A DNA stretch of 64,000 nucleotides from Rubellimicrobium arenae (GTDB taxonomy: Bacteria; Pseudomonadota; Alphaproteobacteria; Rhodobacterales; Rhodobacteraceae): contig NZ_JAFMST010000005.1 in the NCBI RefSeq assembly GCF_017916275.1, forward strand, positions 248,001-312,000, in the 5' to 3' direction. Shown one piece after another: positions 16,154-24,417 of this stretch. Every line of letters starts with the position of its first letter. Position 1 is the first letter of the stretch. The position numbers and the translations under genes were made by a program. The notes under the pieces were generated by a model, which was not told the DNA's origin, did not search any database, and saw only the letters and a list, made by a program, of their open reading frames with translations.

Positions 16154-16299
16154 GCGGGAATCTGCTCACATGCTGGGCGGCCGTTCGCTGTTGCAGAAAT
16201 GCCCGATCGCCTCACCCCGCCATGGCAGGCGCGTTGTGGCGTCCTCGGCGGAAACCCACTATCTTCACCTTGTCCCCGCATCAGCAGCCCGAGGCCCCC

Positions 16300-17910
16300 A
16301 TGACCATGACATCCCGACGCCGATTCCTTGCGGGCTTGTCCGCAGGCGCCCTGGCAGCTTCGCTTCCCGCAACGGGAGCCACTGCGCTGTCCGCGGTGAC
16401 GGGATTCCGCCAAGGCGTCGCCGAGGCGGCCGCGCAGAGCGATGTCCTTGCCGCCTTCTATCGCGGCCGCTCGTTCGAGGGGATCTGGACCGGGGCGGAC
16501 GACGCCGTCGTAGCCCGTCGCAATGCCTTGCTGGCGGCCATGGCCGAGGCTCCGATGCACGGCCTCGGGGGGCAGCGTCACGATCCCGAGGCCCTCGTCC
16601 GTCGCTTGCAGGAGGCAAGGTCCCCCTATGACCAGGGGCGCGCCGAGGTCGAGGTGAGCCAGGCGTTCCTCAGGCTCGCGGGGGACCTGAATGCCGGGAT
16701 GCTCGTTCCGTCCAAGGTCGATCCCCACATCAAGCGCGAGGTGCTGGCGGCAGACCCCTTGGGGATCATCACGGTCCTTCCGGAAGAGGAGCCCGTCTCC
16801 TTCATCCGTGGGCTGGCGCCGGCCACGCCGGAATACGCCCGCCTTCTCCGGGAGAAGATCCGCCTGGAGGAGCTGATCGCGAACGGGGGCTGGGGCCGCG
16901 AGGTGGCCGGGACCGCCTACGAGCCGGGCCAGGACGGACCGGGCGTGATCGCGCTCCGTGATCGCCTGATCGACATGGGATATCTCACGCCGACGGCCAC
17001 CGCACGTTACGACGCGGCAATGACTCAGGCCGTGCGGGCGTTCCAGGCCGAACATGGCCTAGCGGCGGATGGCGTGGCCGGGTCAGGCACCCTTGAGCAG
17101 GTCAACCTGTCGCCGACCGACCGGCTGCGATCCGTGCTCGTGGCGCTCGAGCGGGAGCGCTGGAACGCAGGGCCGCGCGGAGCCCGTCATGTCTGGGTGA
17201 ACCTGACCGACTTCTCGGCCATGATCGTGGACGACGAGGTGCCGACCTTCCGCACCCGCGCCGTTATCGGCGGGAACGCCGAGGACCGGCAGACCCCCGA
17301 ATTCTCGGATCTCATGCAGTTCATGGTGATCAACCCGAGCTGGTTCGTGCCGCGCTCGATCATCGTCAAGGAATACCTGCCGCAACTGCAGAGCAATCCG
17401 AACGCCGCCGGCCACCTCCGGATTACCGACTCTTCGGGCCGCGCGATCGACCGGGGCGCCGTGAACTTCGGCGCGTATACGCCGTCGAACTTTCCCTTCG
17501 CGATGAGCCAGCCTCCCGGCGACAGCAACGCCCTCGGGGTGGTCAAGTTCATGTTCCCGAACCCGTGGAACATCTACCTGCACGACACTCCGGCCAAGGA
17601 CCTGTTCCAGCGTGAGACACGGGCCTTCAGCCATGGATGCGTCCGCCTGGCCGACCCGCGCGACTTCGCCTACCGCCTGCTGGCGCGGCAGACCTCCGAT
17701 CCGCAGGGGTTCTTCCAGGACAAGCTCCGGTCGGGCGCCGAGACGCGCGTCAATCTGGACCAGCCGATTCCCGTCCACCTCGAATACCGGACCGCATTCA
17801 CGAACGTTCGCGGGGGCCTCCAGTTTCGGCGTGACGTGTACGGCCGCGATGGGCGCATCTGGGCCGCTCTCGAAGCTCAAGGGGTGGAGGCCGCGCCGCT
17901 CCAGGGCTAG
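16300..17910 (+). CDS. L,D-transpeptidase of the LdtD/YcbB type with peptidoglycan-binding domain
   Basis: This exported enzyme of about 536 residues starts MTMTSRRRFLAGLSAGALAA, a twin-arginine signal. A helical YcbB N-terminal scaffold follows. A peptidoglycan-binding domain 1 lies near residues 225-265 (GVIALRDRLIDMGYL, VRAFQAEHGLAADGVAGSGT). The YkuD catalytic domain has Cys447 in SHGCVRLADP and the upstream PGDSNALGVVKFMFPN and YLHDTP blocks. LdtD-type enzymes form 3-3 cross-links in periplasmic murein. An ATG at 16306 is an equally possible start. lpxD follows after 23 bases in the same direction, so envelope genes are linked here. Length is somewhat below that of E. coli LdtD (about 615), within family range. 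Confidence 0.9.
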   Translation: MTMTSRRRFLAGLSAGALAASLPATGATALSAVTGFRQGVAEAAAQSDVLAAFYRGRSFEGIWTGADDAVVARRNALLAAMAEAPMHGLGGQRHDPEALVRRLQEARSPYDQGRAEVEVSQAFLRLAGDLNAGMLVPSKVDPHIKREVLAADPLGIITVLPEEEPVSFIRGLAPATPEYARLLREKIRLEELIANGGWGREVAGTAYEPGQDGPGVIALRDRLIDMGYLTPTATARYDAAMTQAVRAFQAEHGLAADGVAGSGTLEQVNLSPTDRLRSVLVALERERWNAGPRGARHVWVNLTDFSAMIVDDEVPTFRTRAVIGGNAEDRQTPEFSDLMQFMVINPSWFVPRSIIVKEYLPQLQSNPNAAGHLRITDSSGRAIDRGAVNFGAYTPSNFPFAMSQPPGDSNALGVVKFMFPNPWNIYLHDTPAKDLFQRETRAFSHGCVRLADPRDFAYRLLARQTSDPQGFFQDKLRSGAETRVNLDQPIPVHLEYRTAFTNVRGGLQFRRDVYGRDGRIWAALEAQGVEAAPLQG

Positions 17911-17933
17911 AACGCGCCCCGACAAGCACGGGG

Positions 17934-19022
17934 ATGCACATGCCGACCATCGCGGAGATTGCCGAAGCCCTGCAGGCCGAGGCTGCGGGAAACCTCTCCA
18001 TCGAGGTGGACCGCGCGTCCGAGCCGGGCACGGCCGGGCCGCGGGACCTCGCGCTCGCGCTCGCCCCGGCCTGGGCTGAGACACTGGCGCGCGGAACGGC
18101 GCGAGCCGCCGTCCTTTGGCCCGGCGCCGACTGGCGGGCGCTGGGTCTCCAGGCGGCGGTCTTCGCGCCGCGGGGGAGGCTCGCCCTCGCCGGGTTGACG
18201 CAACTCCTCGATGAGAGCCCCTATCCGGCTGGGGTCCACCCCTCGGCGATCATCGATCCGACCGCCCGCTTGGGGCGCAACGTCGGAATCGGGCCGCTGT
18301 CCGTGGTGGGACCGGGCGCGGTGATCGGGGACGGCACGCGGCTTGGTCCGCATGTCACCGTCGGGACCGACGCGCGGATCGGTCCGCAGGGCCTGCTCCA
18401 CGCCGGGGCTCGGATCGGGCGCCGCGTGCGGATCGGGGCGCGTGTCGTCGTCCAGCCGAATGCGGTGATCGGCGGCGACGGATTTTCCTTCGTGACCCGT
18501 GAGCCCGCCTATGTCGAGATCGCCCGGGAGACGCTGGGCCGAGGCGAGGTGCCTGTGCCTGCGGACCCGACCTGGCACCGGATCCACTCGCTCGGGGGCG
18601 TGGCCATCGGTGACGACGTCGAGGTGGGTTCTTCGGCCACCATCGATGCGGGAACCATCCGGCCTACCAGCATCGGGGATGGGACCAAGATCGACAACCT
18701 GGTGATGGTCGCCCACAACGTCGTCATCGGGCGGCATTGCCTTCTTTGCGGGCAGGCCGCCGTCGCCGGCTCGAGTGTCCTTGGCGACAGGGTCGTGCTG
18801 GGCGGCCGTGCCGGGGTCGGCGACAACCTGACGGTCGGCAACGACGCCGTGCTGACCGCGAATACGGCGGCCCTGTCGAACGTGCCGGCGGGTCGTGTCA
18901 TGATGGGCTATCCGGCGACGCGGATGGACGTGCAGATCGAAAGCTACAAGGCGCTGCGGCGGCTGCCGCGCCTTCTGCGCGACCTTGCCGCAGGGGTTCC
19001 AAAGCCCCGGAAGGATGAGTAA
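17934..19022 (+). CDS. lpxD: UDP-3-O-(3-hydroxyacyl)glucosamine N-acyltransferase
   Basis: LpxD adds the second hydroxyacyl chain from acyl-ACP to the glucosamine nitrogen, the third step of lipid A synthesis. The 362-residue protein has the N-terminal uridine-binding domain (to about residue 95) and then a left-handed beta-helix of hexapeptide repeats (IDPTARLGRNVGIGPLSVVG and many more). It also has the NLVMVAHNVVIGRHC segment with the catalytic His and the C-terminal helix. The other lpx genes lie near 45.6-48.3 kb with fabZ, where lpxD is missing, so this is likely the working copy. It is followed at 31 bases by an acyl carrier protein and a ketoacyl synthase. Confidence 0.92.
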   Translation: MHMPTIAEIAEALQAEAAGNLSIEVDRASEPGTAGPRDLALALAPAWAETLARGTARAAVLWPGADWRALGLQAAVFAPRGRLALAGLTQLLDESPYPAGVHPSAIIDPTARLGRNVGIGPLSVVGPGAVIGDGTRLGPHVTVGTDARIGPQGLLHAGARIGRRVRIGARVVVQPNAVIGGDGFSFVTREPAYVEIARETLGRGEVPVPADPTWHRIHSLGGVAIGDDVEVGSSATIDAGTIRPTSIGDGTKIDNLVMVAHNVVIGRHCLLCGQAAVAGSSVLGDRVVLGGRAGVGDNLTVGNDAVLTANTAALSNVPAGRVMMGYPATRMDVQIESYKALRRLPRLLRDLAAGVPKPRKDE

Positions 19023-19052
19023 GTCAGGCCCAACTGGCACCGGGGACAACCA

Positions 19053-19310
19053 ATGGACACGCGCGGGCGCGTCATCGCCATCATCGCAGAGCAGGCGCTT
19101 CTGGCCCCGTCCGATGTCCGCGAGGATATGACGCTGGCTGACCTCGGCATCGACTCGCTCGGTGTGGTCGAGAGCATCTATGCCATCGAGGAAGCCTTCG
19201 ACATCCAGGTTCCGTTCAACGCCAACGATCCCGAGGCAAGCGACTTCGACATCTCGTCGGTGCGGAGTATCATCGAGGCCGTCGAAAGGCTGATCTCGGG
19301 GCGGGCCTGA
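19053..19310 (+). CDS. acyl carrier protein, dedicated paralogue
   Basis: This 85-residue phosphopantetheine carrier has the attachment Ser35 in LGIDSLGVVESIYAIEEAF. It differs from housekeeping AcpP, which has a DSLDTVELVM-type motif, and is more divergent toward its C-terminus (DFDISSVRSIIEAVERLI). It overlaps the ketoacyl synthase gene by one base (TGATG) and follows lpxD. By analogy with AcpXL of rhizobia, which carries very-long-chain fatty acids for lipid A, it may carry a special acyl chain for LpxD. That is inference from gene order. Confidence 0.87.
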   Translation: MDTRGRVIAIIAEQALLAPSDVREDMTLADLGIDSLGVVESIYAIEEAFDIQVPFNANDPEASDFDISSVRSIIEAVERLISGRA

Positions 19311-20518
19311 TGCGTCGTGTCGCGATCACGGGCGCGGGGACGATCAATGCCCTGGGTCACGACGTGCCATCCACCTTCGCCGCCATGCGGGAGGGGCGCT
19401 GCGGGATCGACCAGCTGGCCCTGCGCGACGTCGAGCGCCTTTCCGTCCAGATTGGCGCGCAGGTCAAGGACTACGACGAGACGGCAAGGTTCGGGCGGCA
19501 GCAGCTGACCCTGTTCGACCGCTTCACGCAGTTCGCCCTGATCGCGGCCGAACAGGCCGTCGCGCAGTCCGGCCTTGTCCTGGACGACGCTCTGAAGTTG
19601 CGTGCCGGAGCGATCCTCGGCAACAGCGGCGGCGGACTCTCGACGGTCGATGACAACTATCGCACGGTCTACCAGGAAGGGAAGAATCGCGTTCACCCCT
19701 TCGTGGTCCCGCGCCTCATGGCCAACGCCGCGTCAAGTGCGCTGAGCATGCAGCACGGGCTCCAGGGGCCGACCTTCACCGTCTCTTCGGCTTGCGCATC
19801 GTCGAACCACGCGATGGGGTTGGCCTTGCAGATGGTGCGCTCGGGCGCCGCGGATGTCATGCTGACGGGCGGGTCCGAAGCCATGCTTTGCTTTGGCGGC
19901 ATCAAGGCTTGGGAAGGCCTGCGTGTCATGTCGAGCGACGCTTGCCGACCGTTCAGCGCCAACCGGAGTGGCATGATCCAGGGCGAGGGGGCGGCGGTCT
20001 TCGTGTTCGAGGACTGGGACCGCGCCGTGTCCCGCGGGGCCGAGATCCTCGCGGAAGTCGCCGGCTTCGGCATGACGGCCGACGCCGGGGAGATCGTGAC
20101 ACCCTCGGTTGACGGGGCGGACCGGGCCATGCGTGCGGCCCTTGCCGATGCCGGGCTGAGCGCCGAGTCGATCGGTTACGTGAACGCCCACGGGACCGGG
20201 ACGGCTGCCAACGATCGAACGGAATGCGCGGCCCTGTCCCGCACCTTCGGCAATCACGCCGGGTCGCTGATGATCTCCTCGACCAAGGCGATGCATGGGC
20301 ATGTGATCGGCGGAACGGGAGCCATCGAGCTTCTGGCTTGTCTGATGGCCCTGCGGGAGGGCGTCGTCGCACCAACCATCGGTTACGAAGCGCCCGATCC
20401 GGACTGCCTGCTGGACGTCGTGCCGAACGTCGCGCGTGACGCGAAGGTCGAAGCGTGCCTGTCGAACGCCTTCGCGTTCGGCGGCCTCAACGCCGTGCTT
20501 GCGCTGAAGGCCGCCTGA
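19310..20518 (+). CDS. beta-ketoacyl-ACP synthase (FabF-like)
   Basis: The 402-residue enzyme has a complete KAS I/II active site: nucleophile Cys162 in TVSSACASSNHAMG, a first His in VNAHGTGTAANDRTE and a second in STKAMHGHVIGGTGAIE. It condenses malonyl-ACP with an acyl-ACP to lengthen a fatty chain. Its coupling to a private ACP and lpxD suggests that it makes or elongates a chain for lipid A rather than serving bulk fatty-acid synthesis. It lacks a neighbouring dehydratase or reductase, so those steps would use general FabZ/FabI/FabG. A convergent IalB-family gene ends 45 bases downstream. Confidence 0.9.
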   Translation: MRRVAITGAGTINALGHDVPSTFAAMREGRCGIDQLALRDVERLSVQIGAQVKDYDETARFGRQQLTLFDRFTQFALIAAEQAVAQSGLVLDDALKLRAGAILGNSGGGLSTVDDNYRTVYQEGKNRVHPFVVPRLMANAASSALSMQHGLQGPTFTVSSACASSNHAMGLALQMVRSGAADVMLTGGSEAMLCFGGIKAWEGLRVMSSDACRPFSANRSGMIQGEGAAVFVFEDWDRAVSRGAEILAEVAGFGMTADAGEIVTPSVDGADRAMRAALADAGLSAESIGYVNAHGTGTAANDRTECAALSRTFGNHAGSLMISSTKAMHGHVIGGTGAIELLACLMALREGVVAPTIGYEAPDPDCLLDVVPNVARDAKVEACLSNAFAFGGLNAVLALKAA

Positions 20519-20563
20519 CCCACGCGTCCCGCCACGGCGGGCAGGACGCCTGGGGTTTGGAGG

Positions 20564-21241
20564 TTACTGCTGCTCGGCGGCGTCCGGCGGCACCGAGCTC
20601 GCGTCGAAGCCGGCGGTGAAGCCCGAAAGGGAGATCGTCAGGTCGACGGTCTGGTCCGGCGCCGCGGCGGGGACGATCGACAGTTGCGCAGAGTTGCCCC
20701 GCTTGAACTGAGCCAACTCCTCGGCGGTGAACCCGACCCGGGCGATGCATCCAGCGCGGTTGCAGAACGTGAAGGGATAGCGGCGCGCGCCCGTGCCGTC
20801 GACCGAAAGGGTCAGCTCTTCAGTGAGAAGGGTCTCCAGCGGGGCCACGATCGTCGCGCCAGCCGCGGCCCGCTGGCCTTCGGGCAGCGGGAACATGCTG
20901 ATCTCGGCGACGGTGTTGCCCTGATCGTCATGCAGAAGCTGGTAAAGCTGGCAGGGGTCCGGACCTTCGGCGGACTTGAGGCAACGCAGGGCCCAATCGC
21001 CGAACGACTCGCGGGTGTAGGGCTGGCCGACTTGCGGCTCGCCCGAGGCGGCTGCCGGTTCGCCCATGTTCAGGTCGGTGGTTGGATTGGCCTGATCGGC
21101 CCCGGATGCGGCATCGTCCGCCGGCGCCGTTGCCGCGGCGGCGGGGTCCGTGGCGGGAGCATCGGTGGTCTCCTGCGCGAGGGCCGGGCCGGCCAAGGCG
21201 ACCAGGGCCAGGAAGGTGAGGGGCTTGAGCGAGATCGGCAT
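20564..21241 (-). CDS. invasion-associated locus B (IalB) family exported protein
   Basis: This 225-residue secreted protein has a Sec signal (LTFLALVALAGPALAQ), a long low-complexity Ala/Pro/Asp linker (about residues 25-70) and the IalB domain. The domain shows ESFGDWALRCLKSAEGPDPC, CQLYQLLHDDQGN, the YPFTFCNRAGCIARVGFT cysteine block and an ISLSGFTAGFDA ending. IalB proteins are common and mostly uncharacterised in alphaproteobacteria; only in Bartonella is a role in host-cell entry described, so virulence should not be inferred. The ATG at 21241 places the signal peptide at the N-terminus; the longer frame to 21286 does not. The gene is monocistronic. Confidence 0.85.
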   Translation of the reverse strand: MPISLKPLTFLALVALAGPALAQETTDAPATDPAAAATAPADDAASGADQANPTTDLNMGEPAAASGEPQVGQPYTRESFGDWALRCLKSAEGPDPCQLYQLLHDDQGNTVAEISMFPLPEGQRAAAGATIVAPLETLLTEELTLSVDGTGARRYPFTFCNRAGCIARVGFTAEELAQFKRGNSAQLSIVPAAAPDQTVDLTISLSGFTAGFDASSVPPDAAEQQ

Positions 21242-21356
21242 CGAGTCGTGTCCGTTCCGAATGTGGCGTCGGGCCGCGCTTAGCACGCGCAGGCCGGAGT
21301 GTCAGGGGCTCATGCTCCCGAAGGAGGGGCAAGGATGCGGAGATCAAGAAAATGAG

Positions 21357-21382
21357 AAAGGGGTGCGAACCCGCACCCCTTT
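21357..21382. terminator. perfect 11-bp stem-loop, orphan
   Basis: AAAGGGGTGCG (21357-21367) and CGCACCCCTTT (21372-21382) pair around a 4-base loop. The A/T ends of the stem mean that either strand yields a short U-containing 3' side. No known gene ends immediately before it on either strand, so it may end an unannotated small RNA. Confidence 0.4.
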
Positions 21383-21505
21383 CCCACTTTCTCCCTGCCG
21401 GACTTGGCCAGCTTTCAAGCGGACGTTAGGGCAACTGTCCTTATGCGTCAACGGGATTCCCGCCGGCAGCCTGCCCGGAGCCGCTGCCCGCTGGAACGGA
21501 AAAGC

Positions 21506-21525
21506 GCCGCGCCCGAAGGCGCGGC
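21506..21525 (-). terminator. intrinsic terminator of the xerD operon
   Basis: Read on the minus strand, GCCGCGCC-TTCG-GGCGCGGC forms an 8-bp stem closed by a stable UUCG tetraloop, followed by GCTTTTCC. It lies about 130 bases beyond the xerD stop, which fits the end of that operon. Confidence 0.6.
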
Positions 21526-21652
21526 AAGTTCACAGGGAGGAAGTGTTCGGACTGCGAGGGGACTTGCTGCATCCCGAACAACTGCAGATTCGCAGACCTT
21601 AGTTAATTCGACGTTGAGCACGGCGCGCCGGGACACGAGGAAGGCCGTTCCA

Positions 21653-22582
21653 CTAACTGGCATCCCCGTCCGGTTGAGCCAACGGATGCCTGGTGAGGAC
21701 CAGTTCCTTCAGTTTCTCGTCGAGGACGTGGGTGTAGATTTCCGTTGTCGCCACATCGGCATGGCCCAGCATGACCTGAATCGACCGAAGGTCGGCACCG
21801 CCCGCCAGCAGATGGGTGGCAAAGGCGTGCCGAAGCCGGTGCGGGGTCACGCGCTCCGGCGGGATCCCAGCCCGAAGAGCGAGTTCCTTGAGCATCCCGA
21901 AAAAGCCCTGACGGGTGAGATGTCCAGCCGATCCACGGGACGGGAACAGGAAGCGGGACGCCGGCCCGGCGCCGCCCCGCGCCGCCTCGGCGCCATCCCT
22001 CTCACTCAGCCAATGGGCCAACGCCTCGCGGGCCGTGACAGAGAGCGGAACGATGCGCTCCTTCCCGCCTTTGCCCTTCACGAGGAGCACCCTGGGGTCG
22101 CCGCGCGCGGCTCCCACCGGCAGCGACACGAGTTCGCTGACCCGCATCCCCGTCGCATAGAGCACCTCCAGAAGGCAGGTGCTCCGGGTTCGGTCGCGCG
22201 GCGCTGTCCGGGCCGCAGCGATCAGCGCCTCGATCTCCGGGACGTCCAAGGTCCCCGGCAGCTTGCGTGACCGGCCTGGGCCAGCAAGGCGGAGCGACGG
22301 ATTGTCGGTGCGCAAGCCTTCATCGAGGGCAAAGCGGAAGAATTGCCGGATCGACGAAAGCCGTCGCGCCCGTGTCGCCTTGGAGAGCCCGTCAGCCTCG
22401 CAGGAGGACAGATATCCATCGATATCCGACCGGGTGGCGGTTCCCAGATGGACCCGCCGTCCAGCGAGCCATACCGCGAAATCTTCGAGATCGCGCCGAT
22501 ACGCCATCCTGGTGTTCAGCGCGGCATCGCGTTCGGCGGCGATGGTGTCGAGGAACGCCTCGATCCAGCGCCCCTCGCTCAT
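21653..22582 (-). CDS. xerD: tyrosine recombinase XerD
   Basis: This 309-residue site-specific recombinase resolves chromosome dimers at dif together with XerC and FtsK. The N-terminal SAM-like core-binding domain spans about residues 1-95 (LNTRMAYRRDLEDFAVWL). The catalytic domain shows Arg in YATGMRVSELVSLPVG, Lys in VKGKGGKERIVPLS, HRLRHAFATHLLAGGADLR, and LGHADVATTEIYTHV with the Tyr nucleophile. All catalytic residues are present. There is no island or attachment site nearby, so it is the housekeeping enzyme; XerC cannot be strictly excluded. It overlaps the upstream 514-aa gene by four bases (ATGA). Confidence 0.9.
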   Translation of the reverse strand: MSEGRWIEAFLDTIAAERDAALNTRMAYRRDLEDFAVWLAGRRVHLGTATRSDIDGYLSSCEADGLSKATRARRLSSIRQFFRFALDEGLRTDNPSLRLAGPGRSRKLPGTLDVPEIEALIAAARTAPRDRTRSTCLLEVLYATGMRVSELVSLPVGAARGDPRVLLVKGKGGKERIVPLSVTAREALAHWLSERDGAEAARGGAGPASRFLFPSRGSAGHLTRQGFFGMLKELALRAGIPPERVTPHRLRHAFATHLLAGGADLRSIQVMLGHADVATTEIYTHVLDEKLKELVLTRHPLAQPDGDAS

Positions 22583-24123
22583 GCGCGGGCGTCCAGCAGC
22601 AGGTATTGCAGCGCCGCCCGATGCGCCACGTCGTCCAGCCCGACGGACGACAGGGTGGCCAAAGCTTCGGTGATCGCCTTGTGGTCACCGTCCAAGCCCT
22701 GCTGAAAGGCCGCGATGGCCCTCAGGATGGCCTCGCCGGTGCGGCCCTCCTCGATGGCGGCTTTCAGGGGCTCGGACAGGGTGGGGTTCCGGAATCCCGA
22801 CAGGACCGCTTCGGAGGGGGCGTCTCCTCCCACGAGGTCCTCTGTCACCTCTCCGCTCGCCACGGCCCGCAGCACGCGGTCCTGGGCAGAGATGGGGGCA
22901 TAGGACCGGGCGGCGTCCTCGTAGCTGGGAGAGAGCAGGGCGATCCGGTGCGCCAATGTGCCGGCTTCACCGTCGAGCCCGAGGTCCAGGAGAGGCTGTC
23001 CGAAGAGCCGCGCGAACGGCACCTCGAGGTCCACATCCTGCATGGCCTTCCAGGCTGGCAGTAGGGCGTCGCCGACGGCAGCCTTGTCCTTTGCCGACAA
23101 GGCACGATCCAGCCTCTGGATCGCAGCGGCGCGGTCCCAGATCCCCCCCGAAGCCGCGGGCGCGCGCGCCGTGTAGATTCCCAGAAGGACGTTCTCGGAC
23201 AGGACGCTGTGTCGGGCCAATCGCTCGGCCGCTTCGATCTGCGCGCGCCAAGACACGATGTCCCGCAGGTCCGCGTGAGAGAAGGCCAAAGGCAGGCCGG
23301 ATGTGGGCATCAACTCACCCACCGCCTCCTTCAGGCGATACACCAACGGACTCGGGCGGGATGGGGGCAGGAGGTCTTCCTCCGGTTCCGCGAACTCGGG
23401 ATCGAGGAACCGGGTCAGGAGCCCGTCCTCGTCCGGCGTGACGTCGCCTAGCGCCCGCGCGCTGTTCAGCGTCAGCACGGCCGCGTTCCAGTCGCCGTTC
23501 CTGGCCAGGCAGAACACCCGCGCCATCAGCGTGGGCGCGAGGGAGGTGTTGTCGCGCAGGAGCGTACAGGCGTCCGCCTCGGTGCCGCGAAGCAGGGATA
23601 CGTCGAACCAGCGGCGGAAGGTCTCGGCGTCATGAAGGTCGCCCGATTCGAGCAGCGACTGCGCCGCCTCCAGGGCTCCGAGGTCCAGAAGCTTGTCCAC
23701 GCGAGCCAGGAACATGGCGTCTGCGGACCCGTTCACCGGGGCGCTGGCCTCAGCTAGCATGAGCGTGACCATGAGCTCCTGAAGGGCGGGCAGGGTCTCT
23801 GTCTGCTCGGCCCGGATCAGCGATATCAGGACGCTTTCATCGCTCTTGGCCCAGAGGTCGAGGGGCAGGCCAGTGACTTCGGGCGGCAGGATGCCCGTAG
23901 CGCTGGCCGCCGCCGCGAGTGGCGCCACCGAGATGGTCGGAGCCGCCGCGTTCCCGGTAACCGGCGGCTCGGGCCGGGGTGGCTGCTCGACCCGCGAGGC
24001 CGAGGCGCTTTCCACGCTCTGGGACAGCCAGTCGATCGCGGACAAGGGGGCCGCAGAGTCCTGGGCCGCGATCGGCGTGGCCAGCAGGATCAGCGTGGCG
24101 GCAAGGGCGACTCGCTGGGTCAC
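22579..24123 (-). CDS. exported hypothetical protein, 514 aa, helical-repeat-like
   Basis: I do not recognise the family. A GTG start overlaps the stop of an upstream 50-aa gene (GTGA) and gives a clean signal peptide, MTQRVALAATLILLATPIAAQ. A Pro/Ala/Thr-rich linker follows to about residue 85. The rest is strongly helical and Ala/Leu-rich, with repeated amphipathic units of 30-40 residues (for example AMFLARVDKLLDLGALEAAQ and DWNAAVLTLNSARALGDVTP), like tetratricopeptide or SLR repeats. It ends by overlapping xerD. A periplasmic scaffolding role is possible, but nothing in the sequence shows enzyme activity. The three-gene order with xerD may be a lineage signature. Confidence 0.7.
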   Translation of the reverse strand: MTQRVALAATLILLATPIAAQDSAAPLSAIDWLSQSVESASASRVEQPPRPEPPVTGNAAAPTISVAPLAAAASATGILPPEVTGLPLDLWAKSDESVLISLIRAEQTETLPALQELMVTLMLAEASAPVNGSADAMFLARVDKLLDLGALEAAQSLLESGDLHDAETFRRWFDVSLLRGTEADACTLLRDNTSLAPTLMARVFCLARNGDWNAAVLTLNSARALGDVTPDEDGLLTRFLDPEFAEPEEDLLPPSRPSPLVYRLKEAVGELMPTSGLPLAFSHADLRDIVSWRAQIEAAERLARHSVLSENVLLGIYTARAPAASGGIWDRAAAIQRLDRALSAKDKAAVGDALLPAWKAMQDVDLEVPFARLFGQPLLDLGLDGEAGTLAHRIALLSPSYEDAARSYAPISAQDRVLRAVASGEVTEDLVGGDAPSEAVLSGFRNPTLSEPLKAAIEEGRTGEAILRAIAAFQQGLDGDHKAITEALATLSSVGLDDVAHRAALQYLLLDARA

Positions 24124-24272
24124 TGAAGGTTCAGTTCCACGGGTTCTTCGACCTGATGCGAAGGCGGCTGGAAGTCGCCCGGCAGGATGAGGGGACCCAC
24201 ATAGGCAAAGGCTATCAGTGCGATCCCGGCGAGCACCGCCAGGATCAGCAGAACCTTGATGAGTCGCCACAT
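24120..24272 (-). CDS. small single-span membrane protein, 50 aa
   Basis: The frame from the ATG at 24272 to the TGA at 24120-24122 encodes one hydrophobic helix (residues about 5-24, VLLILAVLAGIALIAFAYVG) and a Pro/Glu-rich periplasmic tail ending in VEEPVELNLQ. Its stop overlaps the GTG start of the 514-aa exported protein, so the two are translationally coupled and probably co-transcribed with xerD. The ribosome site (GGGAC) is weak. The hydrophobic pattern, the exact overlap and a plausible promoter in the divergent gap to aroK support it as a real gene. Function unknown. Confidence 0.65.
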   Translation of the reverse strand: MWRLIKVLLILAVLAGIALIAFAYVGPLILPGDFQPPSHQVEEPVELNLQ

Positions 24273-24417
24273 CGTCCCGTCCGATCCCCCAGCGGCCAAC
24301 CTGCGCCGCCGGTCGGGTTATATATGGCCTTTTCCCGGAGTTCACCCCATTAGGTCATGCAAAGATGAAATCGGCACGGTCCCACATGGGCCGGCCCGCC
24401 ACAGCATGGCCCGGTGG

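Larger units (their letters stand above)
21242..21652. other. 410-bp intergenic region with two strong hairpins, no supported protein gene
   Basis: The region lies between the start of the IalB-family gene and the stop of xerD, both on the minus strand. I see no credible coding frame or tRNA. It contains an 11-bp perfect stem at 21357-21382 and an 8-bp TTCG-loop stem at 21506-21525, described separately. The space between them could hold a minus-strand small RNA. Confidence 0.5.
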
